This document shows positions 53,150 through 64,000 of a stretch of DNA of 64,000 nt, piece after piece. The position numbers were made by a program, and so were the translations under genes. This DNA is from Mycobacterium sp. GA-1199 (GTDB taxonomy: Bacteria; Actinomycetota; Actinomycetes; Mycobacteriales; Mycobacteriaceae), in contig NZ_LQIX01000014.1 of the NCBI RefSeq assembly GCF_001500045.1, forward strand, positions 1 through 64,000, read 5' to 3'. The notes under the pieces were generated by a model, which was given only the letters and a program-made list of their open reading frames with translations, searched no databases and was not told the origin of the DNA. The stretch's first letter is position 1, and each line of letters begins with the position of its first letter.

Positions 53150-54342
53150 GTGAGTTCCCCTCTGCAGACAGCGGTCGAAGGGACACCAGCCGGGTCGGCA
53201 CTCAACAAGGGCGAGATCTTCACCTCCTTTGACGTGAACGCCTTCGAGGTGCCCGGCGGCCGCGACGAGATCTGGCGGTTCACGCCGTTGAAGCGCCTGC
53301 GCGGGCTGCACGACGGTTCCGCCGTCGCCACCGGCAACGCACGCATCACCGTGAGGGAGTGCCCCGGTGTCAGCGTCGAAACGGTCGGTCGCGGCGACGA
53401 GCGGCTCGGCCAGGGTGGTGTGCCCGCCGACCGTGTTGCCGCACAGGCGTATTCGTCGTTCGACACCGCCACCATCGTCACGGTGGGCCGTGACACCGAG
53501 GTCGCCGAACCGATCGAGATCGACATCGACGGCCCCGGGGAGGGCGCGGTGGCCTACGAGCATCTACAGATCCGCGTCGAGGAGCTTTCGCGCGCGATCG
53601 TCGTCGTGGACCTGCGTGGCAGTGGGACCTACGCCGACAACGTCGAGATCATCGTCGGCGATTCGGCAGGCCTCGGGGTGATCTGGATCGCCGACTGGGC
53701 CGATGACACCGTGCACGTCAGCGCGCATCACGCCCGCCTCGGCAAGGATGCCGTGCTCGGCCACGTGAACGTGACGCTCGGCGGGGACGTGGTGCGGACG
53801 ACGGCCACGGTTCGGTTCACCGGACCCGGCGGCGACGCAAAGATGCTCGGCACCTACTTCGCCGACGACGGCCAGCACTTCGAGTCGCGGCTACTGGTCG
53901 ACCACGCGCATCCGAACTGCAAGTCCGATGTGCTGTACAAGGGTGCGCTGCAAGGTGATCCGGCATCCAATCGGCCCGATGCGCATACCGTGTGGGTCGG
54001 AGACGTGTTGATCCGCGCGGAGGCCACCGGCACCGACACCTTCGAGGTGAACCGCAACCTGCTGCTCACCGACGGCGCTCGGGCCGACTCGGTGCCCAAC
54101 CTCGAGATCGAGACGGGCGAGATCATCGGCGCCGGACACGCCAGTGCCACCGGGCGTTTCGACGACGAGCAGTTGTTCTATCTGCGGGCCCGCGGCATTC
54201 CCGAGGATCAGGCGCGGCGTTTGGTGGTGCGCGGCTTTTTCAACGAGATCATCGCCAAAATCGCCGTGCCCGCGGTGCGCGAGCGCCTCACCGAAGCCAT
54301 CGAACGAGAACTAGCGATCACGGAATCGAGAACAACCCAATC

Positions 54343-54346
<4 letters not shown>
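53150..54346 (+). CDS. sufD: Fe-S cluster assembly protein SufD
   Basis: The 398-residue beta-helix protein is the SufB partner. It shows DEIWRFTPLKRLRGLHDG, HARLGKDAVLGHVNVTLGG, FESRLLVDHAHPNCKSDVLYKG (with conserved His) and IGAGHASATGRFDDEQLFYLRARG. The GTG at 53150 directly follows the sufB TAA. The stop overlaps the sufC ATG. Confidence 0.95.
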
Positions 54347-56369
<2,023 letters not shown>

Positions 56370-56370
56370 C

Positions 56371-56829
56371 GTGCGGCTGGATCAGATCTATCAGGAAGTG
56401 ATCCTCGATCACTACAAGCGCCCGCACAACCGTGGATTGCGCGAGCCGTACGGCGCTCAGGTCCATCACGTCAACCCGACGTGTGGCGACGAGGTGACGC
56501 TGCGGGTGACGCTGTCCGACGACGGTGAGCAGGTGGTCGACATCTCCTATGACGGGCAGGGCTGTTCGATCAGCCAGGCCTCGACATCGGTGCTGACCGA
56601 TCAGGTGATCGGCCAGAGCGTCGGTGACGCACTGAAAACCGTCGCCGCATTCAGCGAGATGATCTCCTCGCGCGGGACCATCGAGGGCGACGAGGACGTC
56701 ATCGGGGACGGCATCGCGTTCGCCGGCGTCGCGAAGTACCCGGCGCGGGTCAAGTGCGCGTTGCTGGGGTGGATGGCTTTCAAAGATGCACTGTCGCAGG
56801 CATCGGAGAGATTTCAGGAGGCAGGATGA
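56371..56829 (+). CDS. sufU: SufU sulfur-transfer protein
   Basis: SufU takes sulfur from SufS in Gram-positive Suf systems and uses zinc. The 152-residue protein has the three conserved Cys in NPTCGDEVTLRV, GQGCSISQASTSVL and ARVKCALLGWMAF. The conserved N-terminus MRLDQIYQEVILDHYKRPHN fixes the GTG at 56371. It overlaps sufT by 4 bases. Confidence 0.95.
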   Translation: MRLDQIYQEVILDHYKRPHNRGLREPYGAQVHHVNPTCGDEVTLRVTLSDDGEQVVDISYDGQGCSISQASTSVLTDQVIGQSVGDALKTVAAFSEMISSRGTIEGDEDVIGDGIAFAGVAKYPARVKCALLGWMAFKDALSQASERFQEAG

Positions 56830-57173
56830 GTGACGCCGCAGTGCCCAACGAGGAACTGTTGTTCGATCTCGAGGAGGCGATGCGCGACGTCGTCGACCCC
56901 GAGCTCGGTATCAACGTCGTCGATCTGGGCCTGGTCTACGGGATCAACGTCGAGCAGGGGGAGCAGGGCAAGGTCGCGTTGATCGACATGACGCTGACCT
57001 CGGCCGCCTGTCCGCTCACCGATGTGATCGAGGACCAGTCGCGCACAGCGCTGGTCGGCGCGGGGCTGGTCAACGAGCTGAAGATCAACTGGGTGTGGAA
57101 CCCGCCGTGGGGGCCGGACAAGATCACCGAGGACGGCCGCGAGCAGTTGCGCGCGTTGGGTTTCACCGTCTAG
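56826..57173 (+). CDS. sufT: SufT / MIP18 family protein (DUF59)
   Basis: The 115-residue protein has the MIP18 pattern: LEEAMRDVVDPELGINVVDLGLVYGI, MTLTSAACPLTDVIEDQ (conserved Cys) and VWNPPWGPDKITEDGREQL. SufT proteins help Fe-S maturation or carrier function. It closes the sufRBDCSUT operon. The ATG at 56826 overlaps the sufU stop. Confidence 0.93.
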   Translation: MSDAAVPNEELLFDLEEAMRDVVDPELGINVVDLGLVYGINVEQGEQGKVALIDMTLTSAACPLTDVIEDQSRTALVGAGLVNELKINWVWNPPWGPDKITEDGREQLRALGFTV

Positions 57174-57259
57174 CTCAAGCTTCGGGTCTGGCCCACGACG
57201 GCCTCGTGGAGTCAGCCTTTGAATCACGGCGGGCACAAATCTGTGCCGCCGTCGCCGAA

Positions 57260-57273
57260 TCGACAATTGTCGA
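57260..57273. promoter_or_regulatory. 14-base perfect palindrome upstream of MFS gene
   Basis: TCGACAATTGTCGA is a perfect palindrome 5 bases before the GTG at 57279. It would be an operator if that GTG is the true start. If translation begins further upstream it lies in coding DNA. The regulator is unknown, and no regulator gene is adjacent. Confidence 0.4.
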
Positions 57274-57278
57274 ATCTC

Positions 57279-58613
57279 GTGTCTTCGGCGACAGATGTCT
57301 CACCCGAACCCGCACGCGCGCTGATCGATTCGACGGCGGACGCGTCGAGGGTCCGCACCGCGCTGGTCGCCAGCCTCGTCGGAACCACGATCGAGTGGTA
57401 CGACTTCTTTCTCTATGCGACCGCGGCGAGCCTGGTGTTCAACCAAGCATTCTTCCCCGATCAGAGCTCTCTGGTCGGGACGCTGTTGTCCTTCGCGACG
57501 TTCGCGGTCGGGTTCATCGTGCGCCCGATCGGCGGGTTCGTGTTCGGCCACGTCGGCGACCGGATCGGCCGGAAGAAGACACTGGCGCTCACCATGGTCC
57601 TGATGGGCGGTGCGACCGCTCTGATGGGGGTGCTGCCCACCGCCGCCCAGATCGGGGTGCTCGCGCCCATCCTGCTGGTACTCCTGCGCGTCGTACAAGG
57701 TTTCGCGCTCGGCGGCGAATGGGCCGGGGCAATCTTGCTCGCCGTCGAACACAGTCCGGCGCATCGGCGTGGCTTCGCGGGCAGCGTGCCTCAAGTCGGT
57801 CTTGCGCTTGGGCTCGCACTGGGCACCGGCGTGTTCGCGCTGCTCCAAATCGCCCTGCCCGAGGATGCCTTCGAGTCATACGGCTGGCGGATCGCGTTCT
57901 TGTTCAGCATCGTGCTGGTGGTCTTCGGTTTCATCGTGCGATGGAAGGCGACCGAGACACCGGCCTTCGAGAAGGTGCGCGACGAGGACGACCGCTCGGC
58001 AGCGCCGCTGCGTGACGTGTTCCGTCGTCCCGCGCTGCGCAATACGGTGCTGGGACTGTTGTCGCGGTGGGGCGAGGGCGCGGCTTTCAATACATGGGGT
58101 GTATTCGCGATCTCGTATGCGACCGGAACACTGAAGCTGGAGCGGGTTCCGGTGCTCATCGCCGTCACGGTTGCGGCGCTGCTGATGGCCGCGCTGCTGC
58201 CCGTCTCGGGATTGCTGACCGACCGGTTCGGGGCGCGAGCCGTGTACGCGAGCGGACTCGTTGCCTACGCCGTCGCGGTTTTCCCGGTGTTCGCGTTGTT
58301 CAACACCGGCAGCATGACCGCCTACGCGCTCGGAATGTTGGTGGTGTTCGGCGTGATCCACGCGTGGTTCTACGGCGCCCAGGGCACGCTCTACGCGTCG
58401 CTGTATCCGGCACGTATCCGCTACACCGGGCTGTCGACGGTGTATCAGCTCTCGGGCGTCTACGCGTCGGGTCTGACCCCGCTGATCCTGACCGCGTTGA
58501 TCGCCGCCACGAATCAGTCGCCGTGGTTGGCGTGCACCTACCTCGTGGTGACAGCCGCGATCAGCGTGGTGGCCACATTGCTGCTGCGCCCGAAGGCATT
58601 GACGGAGATCTGA
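57279..58613 (+). CDS. MHS-family MFS transporter (metabolite:H+ symporter)
   Basis: The 444-residue protein has 12 membrane helices and the MHS signature: GTTIEWYDFFLYATAASLVFN at helix 1 (in parts), RPIGGFVFGHVGDRIGRKKTL in loop 2-3, RVVQGFALGGEWAGA and EHSPAHRRGF. Relatives import organic acids, shikimate or betaine-type solutes with protons; the substrate is not readable. The GTG at 57279 is favoured by position, but a TTG at 57219 would add 20 residues. The gene follows sufT by about 105 bases and is unrelated to the suf pathway by family. Confidence 0.88.
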   Translation: MSSATDVSPEPARALIDSTADASRVRTALVASLVGTTIEWYDFFLYATAASLVFNQAFFPDQSSLVGTLLSFATFAVGFIVRPIGGFVFGHVGDRIGRKKTLALTMVLMGGATALMGVLPTAAQIGVLAPILLVLLRVVQGFALGGEWAGAILLAVEHSPAHRRGFAGSVPQVGLALGLALGTGVFALLQIALPEDAFESYGWRIAFLFSIVLVVFGFIVRWKATETPAFEKVRDEDDRSAAPLRDVFRRPALRNTVLGLLSRWGEGAAFNTWGVFAISYATGTLKLERVPVLIAVTVAALLMAALLPVSGLLTDRFGARAVYASGLVAYAVAVFPVFALFNTGSMTAYALGMLVVFGVIHAWFYGAQGTLYASLYPARIRYTGLSTVYQLSGVYASGLTPLILTALIAATNQSPWLACTYLVVTAAISVVATLLLRPKALTEI

Positions 58614-58626
58614 GACGGCTGAGCAT

Positions 58627-59343
58627 TCACCGCAGATGCTCACCGAAAAACGCGAAGATGCGCTGCCACGCGTCTTCCGCCTCGGGCGCCGAGTAGGACA
58701 TTCTGGCGATCGATTGAATCACCTTCAACGGACCTCGAGTTTCGAGATCGTTCATGAAGCAGTGGCCGACGTCGCGATACTCCTTGATATCTCGTGGCAC
58801 ATCGCCGTCGGCGAGAAGAGCATCGAGTTTGGCCGCTGCTCCTTTGAGCATCAAGTCACGGGCGCCATAGCTGGCCACAGTCGGGCACGACTTCGCTAGA
58901 TTCGACACGTCTTTCGGCCAATCGCCGTAATTCGGTGCGGAGGCAGCGAACAATTCGCGCGGAGCAAGCACCAGGCAGAATCCCCCGCCCATGCAGAACC
59001 CGACGACCCCCACTTTCCCTGTGCACTGGTCATCGGAGACCAAGCGGTGGCGGGCTGCGATGATGTCGTCGACCGCCTCCCCTTCACCGTTTCGCAGCGC
59101 CTGAAACGTACGCACGATGCAGACGATCTTGTTGCCTCGATGGAACAGCCACGGCGCTATCGACAGGTATCCGTTGGAGGCAAAGCGGTCGGTGATTCGC
59201 ACGATATCGCGGGTCATGCCGAACCCCTCGTGCAAGACGACGACGCCCGGCCACGGGCCGAGGCCGAGCGGTGTGGCGAGATACGCCGGCACTGGGCCTG
59301 CCGGAGCGGGGAAGGTGGTGTTGGTATTCGGCATTGCCGACAT
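58627..59343 (-). CDS. Dienelactone hydrolase family protein
   Basis: The 238-residue alpha/beta hydrolase has the nucleophile Cys in VGVVGFCMGGGFCLVLA (about residue 115), Asp in SYGARDLMLKG and His in YRDVGHCFMND, in the order of the dienelactone hydrolase triad. GVVVLHEGFGMTRDIVRITDRFA is the family N-terminal motif. The natural substrate is unknown. Starts at 59343 (MSAMPN) or 59334 (MPNTN) are both possible. Confidence 0.88.
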   Translation of the reverse strand: MSAMPNTNTTFPAPAGPVPAYLATPLGLGPWPGVVVLHEGFGMTRDIVRITDRFASNGYLSIAPWLFHRGNKIVCIVRTFQALRNGEGEAVDDIIAARHRLVSDDQCTGKVGVVGFCMGGGFCLVLAPRELFAASAPNYGDWPKDVSNLAKSCPTVASYGARDLMLKGAAAKLDALLADGDVPRDIKEYRDVGHCFMNDLETRGPLKVIQSIARMSYSAPEAEDAWQRIFAFFGEHLR

Positions 59344-59383
59344 TGTCGTACGAAGACATGGACGAAGAGCTCAGAATGATCTC

Positions 59384-59914
59384 GTGGTCACGGTCCCGGC
59401 GTTCGTCTGGCGGGGCGGGTTCGGACGGCGCGCGCTGTTGATCGGCGGTTGCGTCGGGCTCTGCCTCGGCGTCCTCGCATGGCTCGATTCCGGCTTCCTC
59501 CTCAGCGCTGTCATCGTCACGGTGGTCGTCGGCACGTTCTACGGCATCTGGATGGCGCGCCGGATGAACCGGTACTGGCCGGGTTCGAGAGAGCTCTCGG
59601 GTCAGGAGCGGGTCGCGGTCGTGCGCGCGGTACGAAGCGGGGTCCACCTGACCGATTCCCGGCTGGCGGGGCCAGAAGTCGATTACGCGAGGGGGTTGTG
59701 CGCCGCAGCGGAAGAGGCCCGTCCACTGCGGTGGGTGTTGGTCATCGCACTCGTCGTCGCGCTGGGTGCGGCGGTCTGGGACGCCTTTTTCGGATCCTGG
59801 GGTAACGCGGTCGCATCCGCCATCTACCTGGTCGCACTGCTCGTTGAGCTGTTCTGGTGGCCGCGACGGCAATCCCAACTGCTGGCCCGCGCCCGTAGCC
59901 TCGATGCGGTATGA
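59384..59914 (+). CDS. Hypothetical membrane protein, 176 residues
   Basis: Two hydrophobic pairs of helices are visible (about 14-50 as two helices, then 110-150 as two). The loop between them is charged (RMNRYWPGSRELSGQERVAVVRAV). CAGAAT lies 6 bases before the GTG at 59384. I recognise no family with a defined function. It overlaps the following gene by 4 bases, so the two are probably co-expressed. Confidence 0.7.
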   Translation: MVTVPAFVWRGGFGRRALLIGGCVGLCLGVLAWLDSGFLLSAVIVTVVVGTFYGIWMARRMNRYWPGSRELSGQERVAVVRAVRSGVHLTDSRLAGPEVDYARGLCAAAEEARPLRWVLVIALVVALGAAVWDAFFGSWGNAVASAIYLVALLVELFWWPRRQSQLLARARSLDAV

Positions 59915-60543
59915 GCCATCCTTACGTCGCCACCCGCCGTCAACTGCGTGGTGTGGCAGAAAGCCTGATCGCGGGCCCCCAATACCGGTCCGCGGGCACA
60001 ATCAGGCTCGCGGTGCGCCCCGACGGCTTCGCCGCCGTCGCGTTACCCCTGTCCGTGCACGGCACCGACCTGGTCTTCCAGGACGGCAGCGTTGCGCTGG
60101 CCGGCCGCGTCGCGGCCATCGCCGAGGCGGCCGGCGTGGTGGCCGGACCACCGGAGGGCGTCTACCGGATCGTCGACCCGTTGCCCGCCCACGCCGAGCT
60201 CACACTCGATCCCGATGCCGCGGCGTGGCTCCAGCGCGCCCACTACGCGGGCGGATATGCCCTCAAACATGTTCTGCCGCAGCAGCATCCGACACTGTGG
60301 CCGGAGCATTTCGACGTCGCCGCTGTCGAGGACGAGGTGAACTACGGGGTCTCGGCCGGTGACGAAACCCACCCGACGCCGTACGCCTACGTCGGGCCGT
60401 GGCAGAAGCGGAGGGGACCGTTCTGGAATGCGCCGTTCGGAGCTCTCTACCCACTGGACGCGGCTCACGATGTCGACACATTGGCCGCCCTGGTCACCGA
60501 GTTCTTCGAGCGCGGCCGTACTGAACTGGGTATCCGCCCGTAG
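59911..60543 (+). CDS. Conserved hypothetical protein, 210 residues
   Basis: The soluble protein has no signal or membrane helix. Conserved-looking stretches include LWPEHFDVAAVEDEVNYGVS and GDETHPTPYAYVGPWQKR. The HFD and DET residues suggest a metal or ligand pocket, but this is only a guess. The ATG overlaps the upstream membrane-protein stop. The TAG stop also forms part of the TAGGCT hexamer proposed for trx. Confidence 0.75.
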   Translation: MSHPYVATRRQLRGVAESLIAGPQYRSAGTIRLAVRPDGFAAVALPLSVHGTDLVFQDGSVALAGRVAAIAEAAGVVAGPPEGVYRIVDPLPAHAELTLDPDAAAWLQRAHYAGGYALKHVLPQQHPTLWPEHFDVAAVEDEVNYGVSAGDETHPTPYAYVGPWQKRRGPFWNAPFGALYPLDAAHDVDTLAALVTEFFERGRTELGIRP

Positions 60544-60583
60544 GCTGGGAACACAGAGCTGACCATCAGCGTTAGGAATCAAC

Positions 60584-60949
60584 GTGGCTACCCAAGACAT
60601 CACCGCCGAACAATTCAACGACACCATCAACGACAACGAGATCGTGCTGGTGGACTTCTGGGCGTCGTGGTGTGGCCCGTGTAAGGCGTTCGCCCCCACA
60701 TTCGCAGCGTCCTCCGAACAACACCCCGACGTCGTGTACGCCAAGGTCGACACCGAGGCGGAGCAGGCGCTGGCCGCCGCGGCCGACATCCGGTCCATCC
60801 CCACGCTGATGGCGTTCAAGCAGGGCAAGCTGGTGTTCAACCAGGCAGGCGCGTTGCCGCCCGCGGCCCTGGAGGAACTGGTCCAGCGCGTCAAGGAGTT
60901 CGACATCGACGCGGCGATCGCCGCGCAGGACAACGGCCAGCCGGAGTGA
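60584..60949 (+). CDS. trxA: Thioredoxin
   Basis: The 121-residue protein has the thioredoxin fold with the redox site FWASWCGPCKAFAP (Cys30 and Cys33) and cis-Pro in RSIPTLMAFKQGK. Beyond the usual 105 residues it has a C-terminal extension (EFDIDAAIAAQDNGQPE). It is the counterpart of M. tuberculosis Rv1470. The GTG at 60584 follows an AGGAATCAAC ribosome site. A TAGGCT hexamer at 60541 may be its -10. Confidence 0.95.
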   Translation: MATQDITAEQFNDTINDNEIVLVDFWASWCGPCKAFAPTFAASSEQHPDVVYAKVDTEAEQALAAAADIRSIPTLMAFKQGKLVFNQAGALPPAALEELVQRVKEFDIDAAIAAQDNGQPE

Positions 60950-60963
60950 ACCTCCGCACGCGA

Positions 60964-60969
60964 TAGCGT
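60964..60969 (+). promoter_or_regulatory. Predicted -10 hexamer of echA12 (leaderless)
   Basis: TAGCGT ends 6 bases before the GTG at 60976, within the 26-base gap after trxA. Confidence 0.5.
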
Positions 60970-60975
60970 GCATGC

Positions 60976-61812
60976 GTGAGCGAGCACGCAGAGACCGAGC
61001 AGAGCAACTTCGTCCTGGTCGACCGGCCGCGACCCGGCGTCGCACTGGTGACGTTGAACCGCCCCGAGCGAATGAACTCCATGGCGTTCGACGTCATGGT
61101 TCCGCTCAAGAAGGTGCTCGACGAGCTGACCTACGACAACTCCGTGCGGGCGGTCGTGCTCACTGGCGCCGGCCGCGGATTCTCGTCGGGCGCCGACCAC
61201 AAGTCGGCCGGTTCGGTGCCGCACATCGACGGTTTGACCCGGCCGACGTTCGCGCTGCGCTCGATGGAAGTGCTCGACGACGTCATCCTCGCCCTGCGCA
61301 AAATGCACCAGCCGGTCATCGCGGCGGTCAACGGTGCCGCGATCGGCGGGGGCCTGTGCCTGGCGTTGGCCTGCGATATCCGCGTAGCGGCCGACGGTGC
61401 CTACTTCCGCGCGGCCGGCATCAACAACGGCCTGACCGCCAGCGAGCTCGGACTGTCCTATCTGCTTCCGCGCGCCATCGGCACGTCACGGGCGTTCGAG
61501 CTGATGCTGACCGGCCGCGACGTCGCCGCCGCAGAAGCCGAACGCATCGGCCTGGTGTCGCGCGCCCTGCCCGACGACCAGCTACTCGAGGTTTGCTACC
61601 AGATGGGGGAGCGCATCGCGGCGTTCTCCCGGCCCGGAATCGAGTTGACCAAGCGCACACTTTGGAGTGGACTGGACGCCGGTAGCCTGGAAGGGCACAT
61701 GCAAGCCGAGGGCCTCGGACAACTGTTCGTCCGTTTGCTCACCGCCAACTTCGAAGAAGCGGTGGCAGCGCGCGCCGAAAAACGAGACCCCGAATTCACC
61801 GATGACAAGTAA
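60976..61812 (+). CDS. echA12: Enoyl-CoA hydratase/isomerase family protein
   Basis: The 278-residue crotonase-fold protein has VTLNRPERMNSMAFDVM, the CoA oxyanion segment LTGAGRGFSSGADHKSAG and AAVNGAAIGGGLCLALACDIRVA. Where hydratases carry two catalytic glutamates, this protein shows no obvious pair in ASELGLSYLLPRAIG beyond one Glu, so isomerase or another crotonase activity is possible. It is the counterpart of Rv1472. The ABC-F gene starts 12 bases later. Confidence 0.9.
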   Translation: MSEHAETEQSNFVLVDRPRPGVALVTLNRPERMNSMAFDVMVPLKKVLDELTYDNSVRAVVLTGAGRGFSSGADHKSAGSVPHIDGLTRPTFALRSMEVLDDVILALRKMHQPVIAAVNGAAIGGGLCLALACDIRVAADGAYFRAAGINNGLTASELGLSYLLPRAIGTSRAFELMLTGRDVAAAEAERIGLVSRALPDDQLLEVCYQMGERIAAFSRPGIELTKRTLWSGLDAGSLEGHMQAEGLGQLFVRLLTANFEEAVAARAEKRDPEFTDDK

Positions 61813-61824
61813 GGACCGCCCAGC

Positions 61825-63453
<1,629 letters not shown>

Positions 63454-63505
63454 TCCAGAACGCGAAGCGTTTGGTCATTTTCAAGCGTCGTGTGTAACCG
63501 CTTCC

Positions 63506-63511
63506 TACGCT
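63506..63511 (+). promoter_or_regulatory. Predicted -10 hexamer of the small HTH gene
   Basis: TACGCT lies 36 bases before the ATG at 63548. It would give a leader of about 30 bases ending in the GGGAGGTG ribosome site. Confidence 0.35.
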
Positions 63512-63547
63512 GGGTATCCGTCGGGGCATCGAAGCGGGGAGGTGCTG

Positions 63548-63739
63548 ATGAAGAAGCTGGACAAGTCGAGAGACCAGTTGCTGAACGAGTTGCGGAGTGC
63601 TTACGAGGGTGGGGCAAGTATCCGTACTCTGGTCGCGTCCACGGGACGCTCGTACGGTTCCATCCACAGCATGCTGCGTGAGTCGGGTACGACGATGCGC
63701 AGCCGTGGGGGTCCGAACCACCGCAGCAGGCGCCGCTAG
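63548..63739 (+). CDS. Small helix-turn-helix protein (Rv1473A-like)
   Basis: The 63-residue product (MKKLDKSRDQLLNELRSAYE...) contains a HTH-like segment, GASIRTLVASTGRSYGSIHSML, and ends in a basic tail RGGPNHRSRRR. It resembles the M. tuberculosis gene Rv1473A as I recall it. A DNA-binding role for a regulator or nucleoid-linked protein is likely by domain but untested. GGGAGGTG precedes the ATG. It overlaps the TetR gene on the other strand by 4 bases. Confidence 0.8.
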   Translation: MKKLDKSRDQLLNELRSAYEGGASIRTLVASTGRSYGSIHSMLRESGTTMRSRGGPNHRSRRR

Positions 63740-64000
63740 TCGCCCTGCGGCACGGTCTCTTGGTCGCGTCGCTGCCGCAGTGACGCCTCGACCAGGTCCA
63801 GTACGGCACTGAGCTTTTGGGGATCGTCGCCCGACGCCAAACGCGCGACCAGGCCGTCGAGGACGAGGTCTAGATAGGTCTGCAGCACGGCGCTGGGAAC
63901 GTCGTCGCGCAGCCGCCCGGCCTGCTTCTGCATGCGCAGCCGCTGGGTCGTGGCAACCGACAGTTCAGCGGACCGCTCCGCCCAGCCCCGGTGAAAGTCG
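63736..64000 (-). CDS. TetR family regulator, C-terminal part (cut by window edge)
   Basis: The minus-strand frame is open from the right edge to a stop at 63736, giving the last 88 residues (about). They read as a TetR_C helical domain (AERSAELSVATTQRLRMQKQ, VLQTYLDLVLDGLVARLASG). The N-terminal HTH lies outside the window. By position it matches Rv1474c, next to the aconitase gene in M. tuberculosis. Confidence 0.75.
   Translation of the reverse strand, partial: DFHRGWAERSAELSVATTQRLRMQKQAGRLRDDVPSAVLQTYLDLVLDGLVARLASGDDPQKLSAVLDLVEASLRQRRDQETVPQGD

Overview
The window is a high-GC chromosomal segment of a mycobacterium, most likely a fast-growing, non-tuberculous Mycolicibacterium-type species. 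From recall, gene order follows the M. tuberculosis Rv1406-Rv1474c backbone: fmt-rsmB-rpe-ribD, P55-lprG, riboflavin genes, uvrC-rapZ-yvcK-whiA, gap-pgk-tpiA-secG, tkt-tal-zwf-opcA-pgl, ctaB, qor, ctaA, mptB, sufRBDCSUT, trx, echA12 and an ABC-F ATPase. There are no PE/PPE genes, a ppc gene is present, and sufB has no intein. Many starts are GTG, neighbouring genes often overlap by 4 bases, and many starts sit 6-7 bases behind a TANNNT-like hexamer, as expected for leaderless mycobacterial mRNAs. I saw no rRNA, tRNA, CRISPR array, insertion sequence or origin, and no stretch over 300 bases without a gene.

Layout. 1-4630: end of a DUF2207 gene, lemA, fmt, rsmB, rpe, ribD. The first 51 bases are a perfect inverted copy of 159-209, probably a contig-end artefact. 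4617-6762: an accessory transporter whose ATPase carries a cyclic-nucleotide-binding domain and a 27-base minisatellite tail, with an FtsX/MacB-type permease. 6810-11068: a DJ-1 family protein, a 53-residue protein, the P55/LprG glycolipid-export pair, ribE and a small secreted protein. 11248-15898: ribBA, ribH, a PH-domain protein, a GNAT protein and a gamma-glutamyltransferase lipoprotein. 15952-20865: uvrC-rapZ-yvcK-whiA.

20905-26951 is the most unusual part. Two tandem paralogues, each fusing a class III nucleotide cyclase to a STAND-type ATPase and a helical-repeat tail, are followed 4 bases later by a solute-binding-like protein with no signal peptide. The second paralogue carries a one-base frameshift near 24335. 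The three look like one operon inserted between whiA and gap.

26965-33699: an Ala-rich helical protein, the lower-glycolysis operon gap-pgk-tpiA, secG and ppc. 33712-35733: a short helical protein and a DUF222-HNH (13E12-type) protein with a perfect LexA box over its start codon. 35793-42197: the pentose-phosphate operon on the minus strand. 42385-50905: heme A synthesis (ctaB, ctaA), quinone oxidoreductase, an orphan ATP-grasp enzyme, a TetR/metal-hydrolase-like pair with two matching operators, an ABC-2 exporter and the mannosyltransferase mptB.

50997-57173 is the complete suf Fe-S assembly operon under its own repressor gene. The rest holds an MHS-type transporter, a dienelactone-hydrolase-like protein, two uncharacterised genes, thioredoxin, an enoyl-CoA hydratase, an ABC-F ATPase, a small HTH protein and the end of a TetR gene cut by the window edge. 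Coordinates and motifs were read by eye from the sequence. Family names and M. tuberculosis counterparts are from memory, not from a search.
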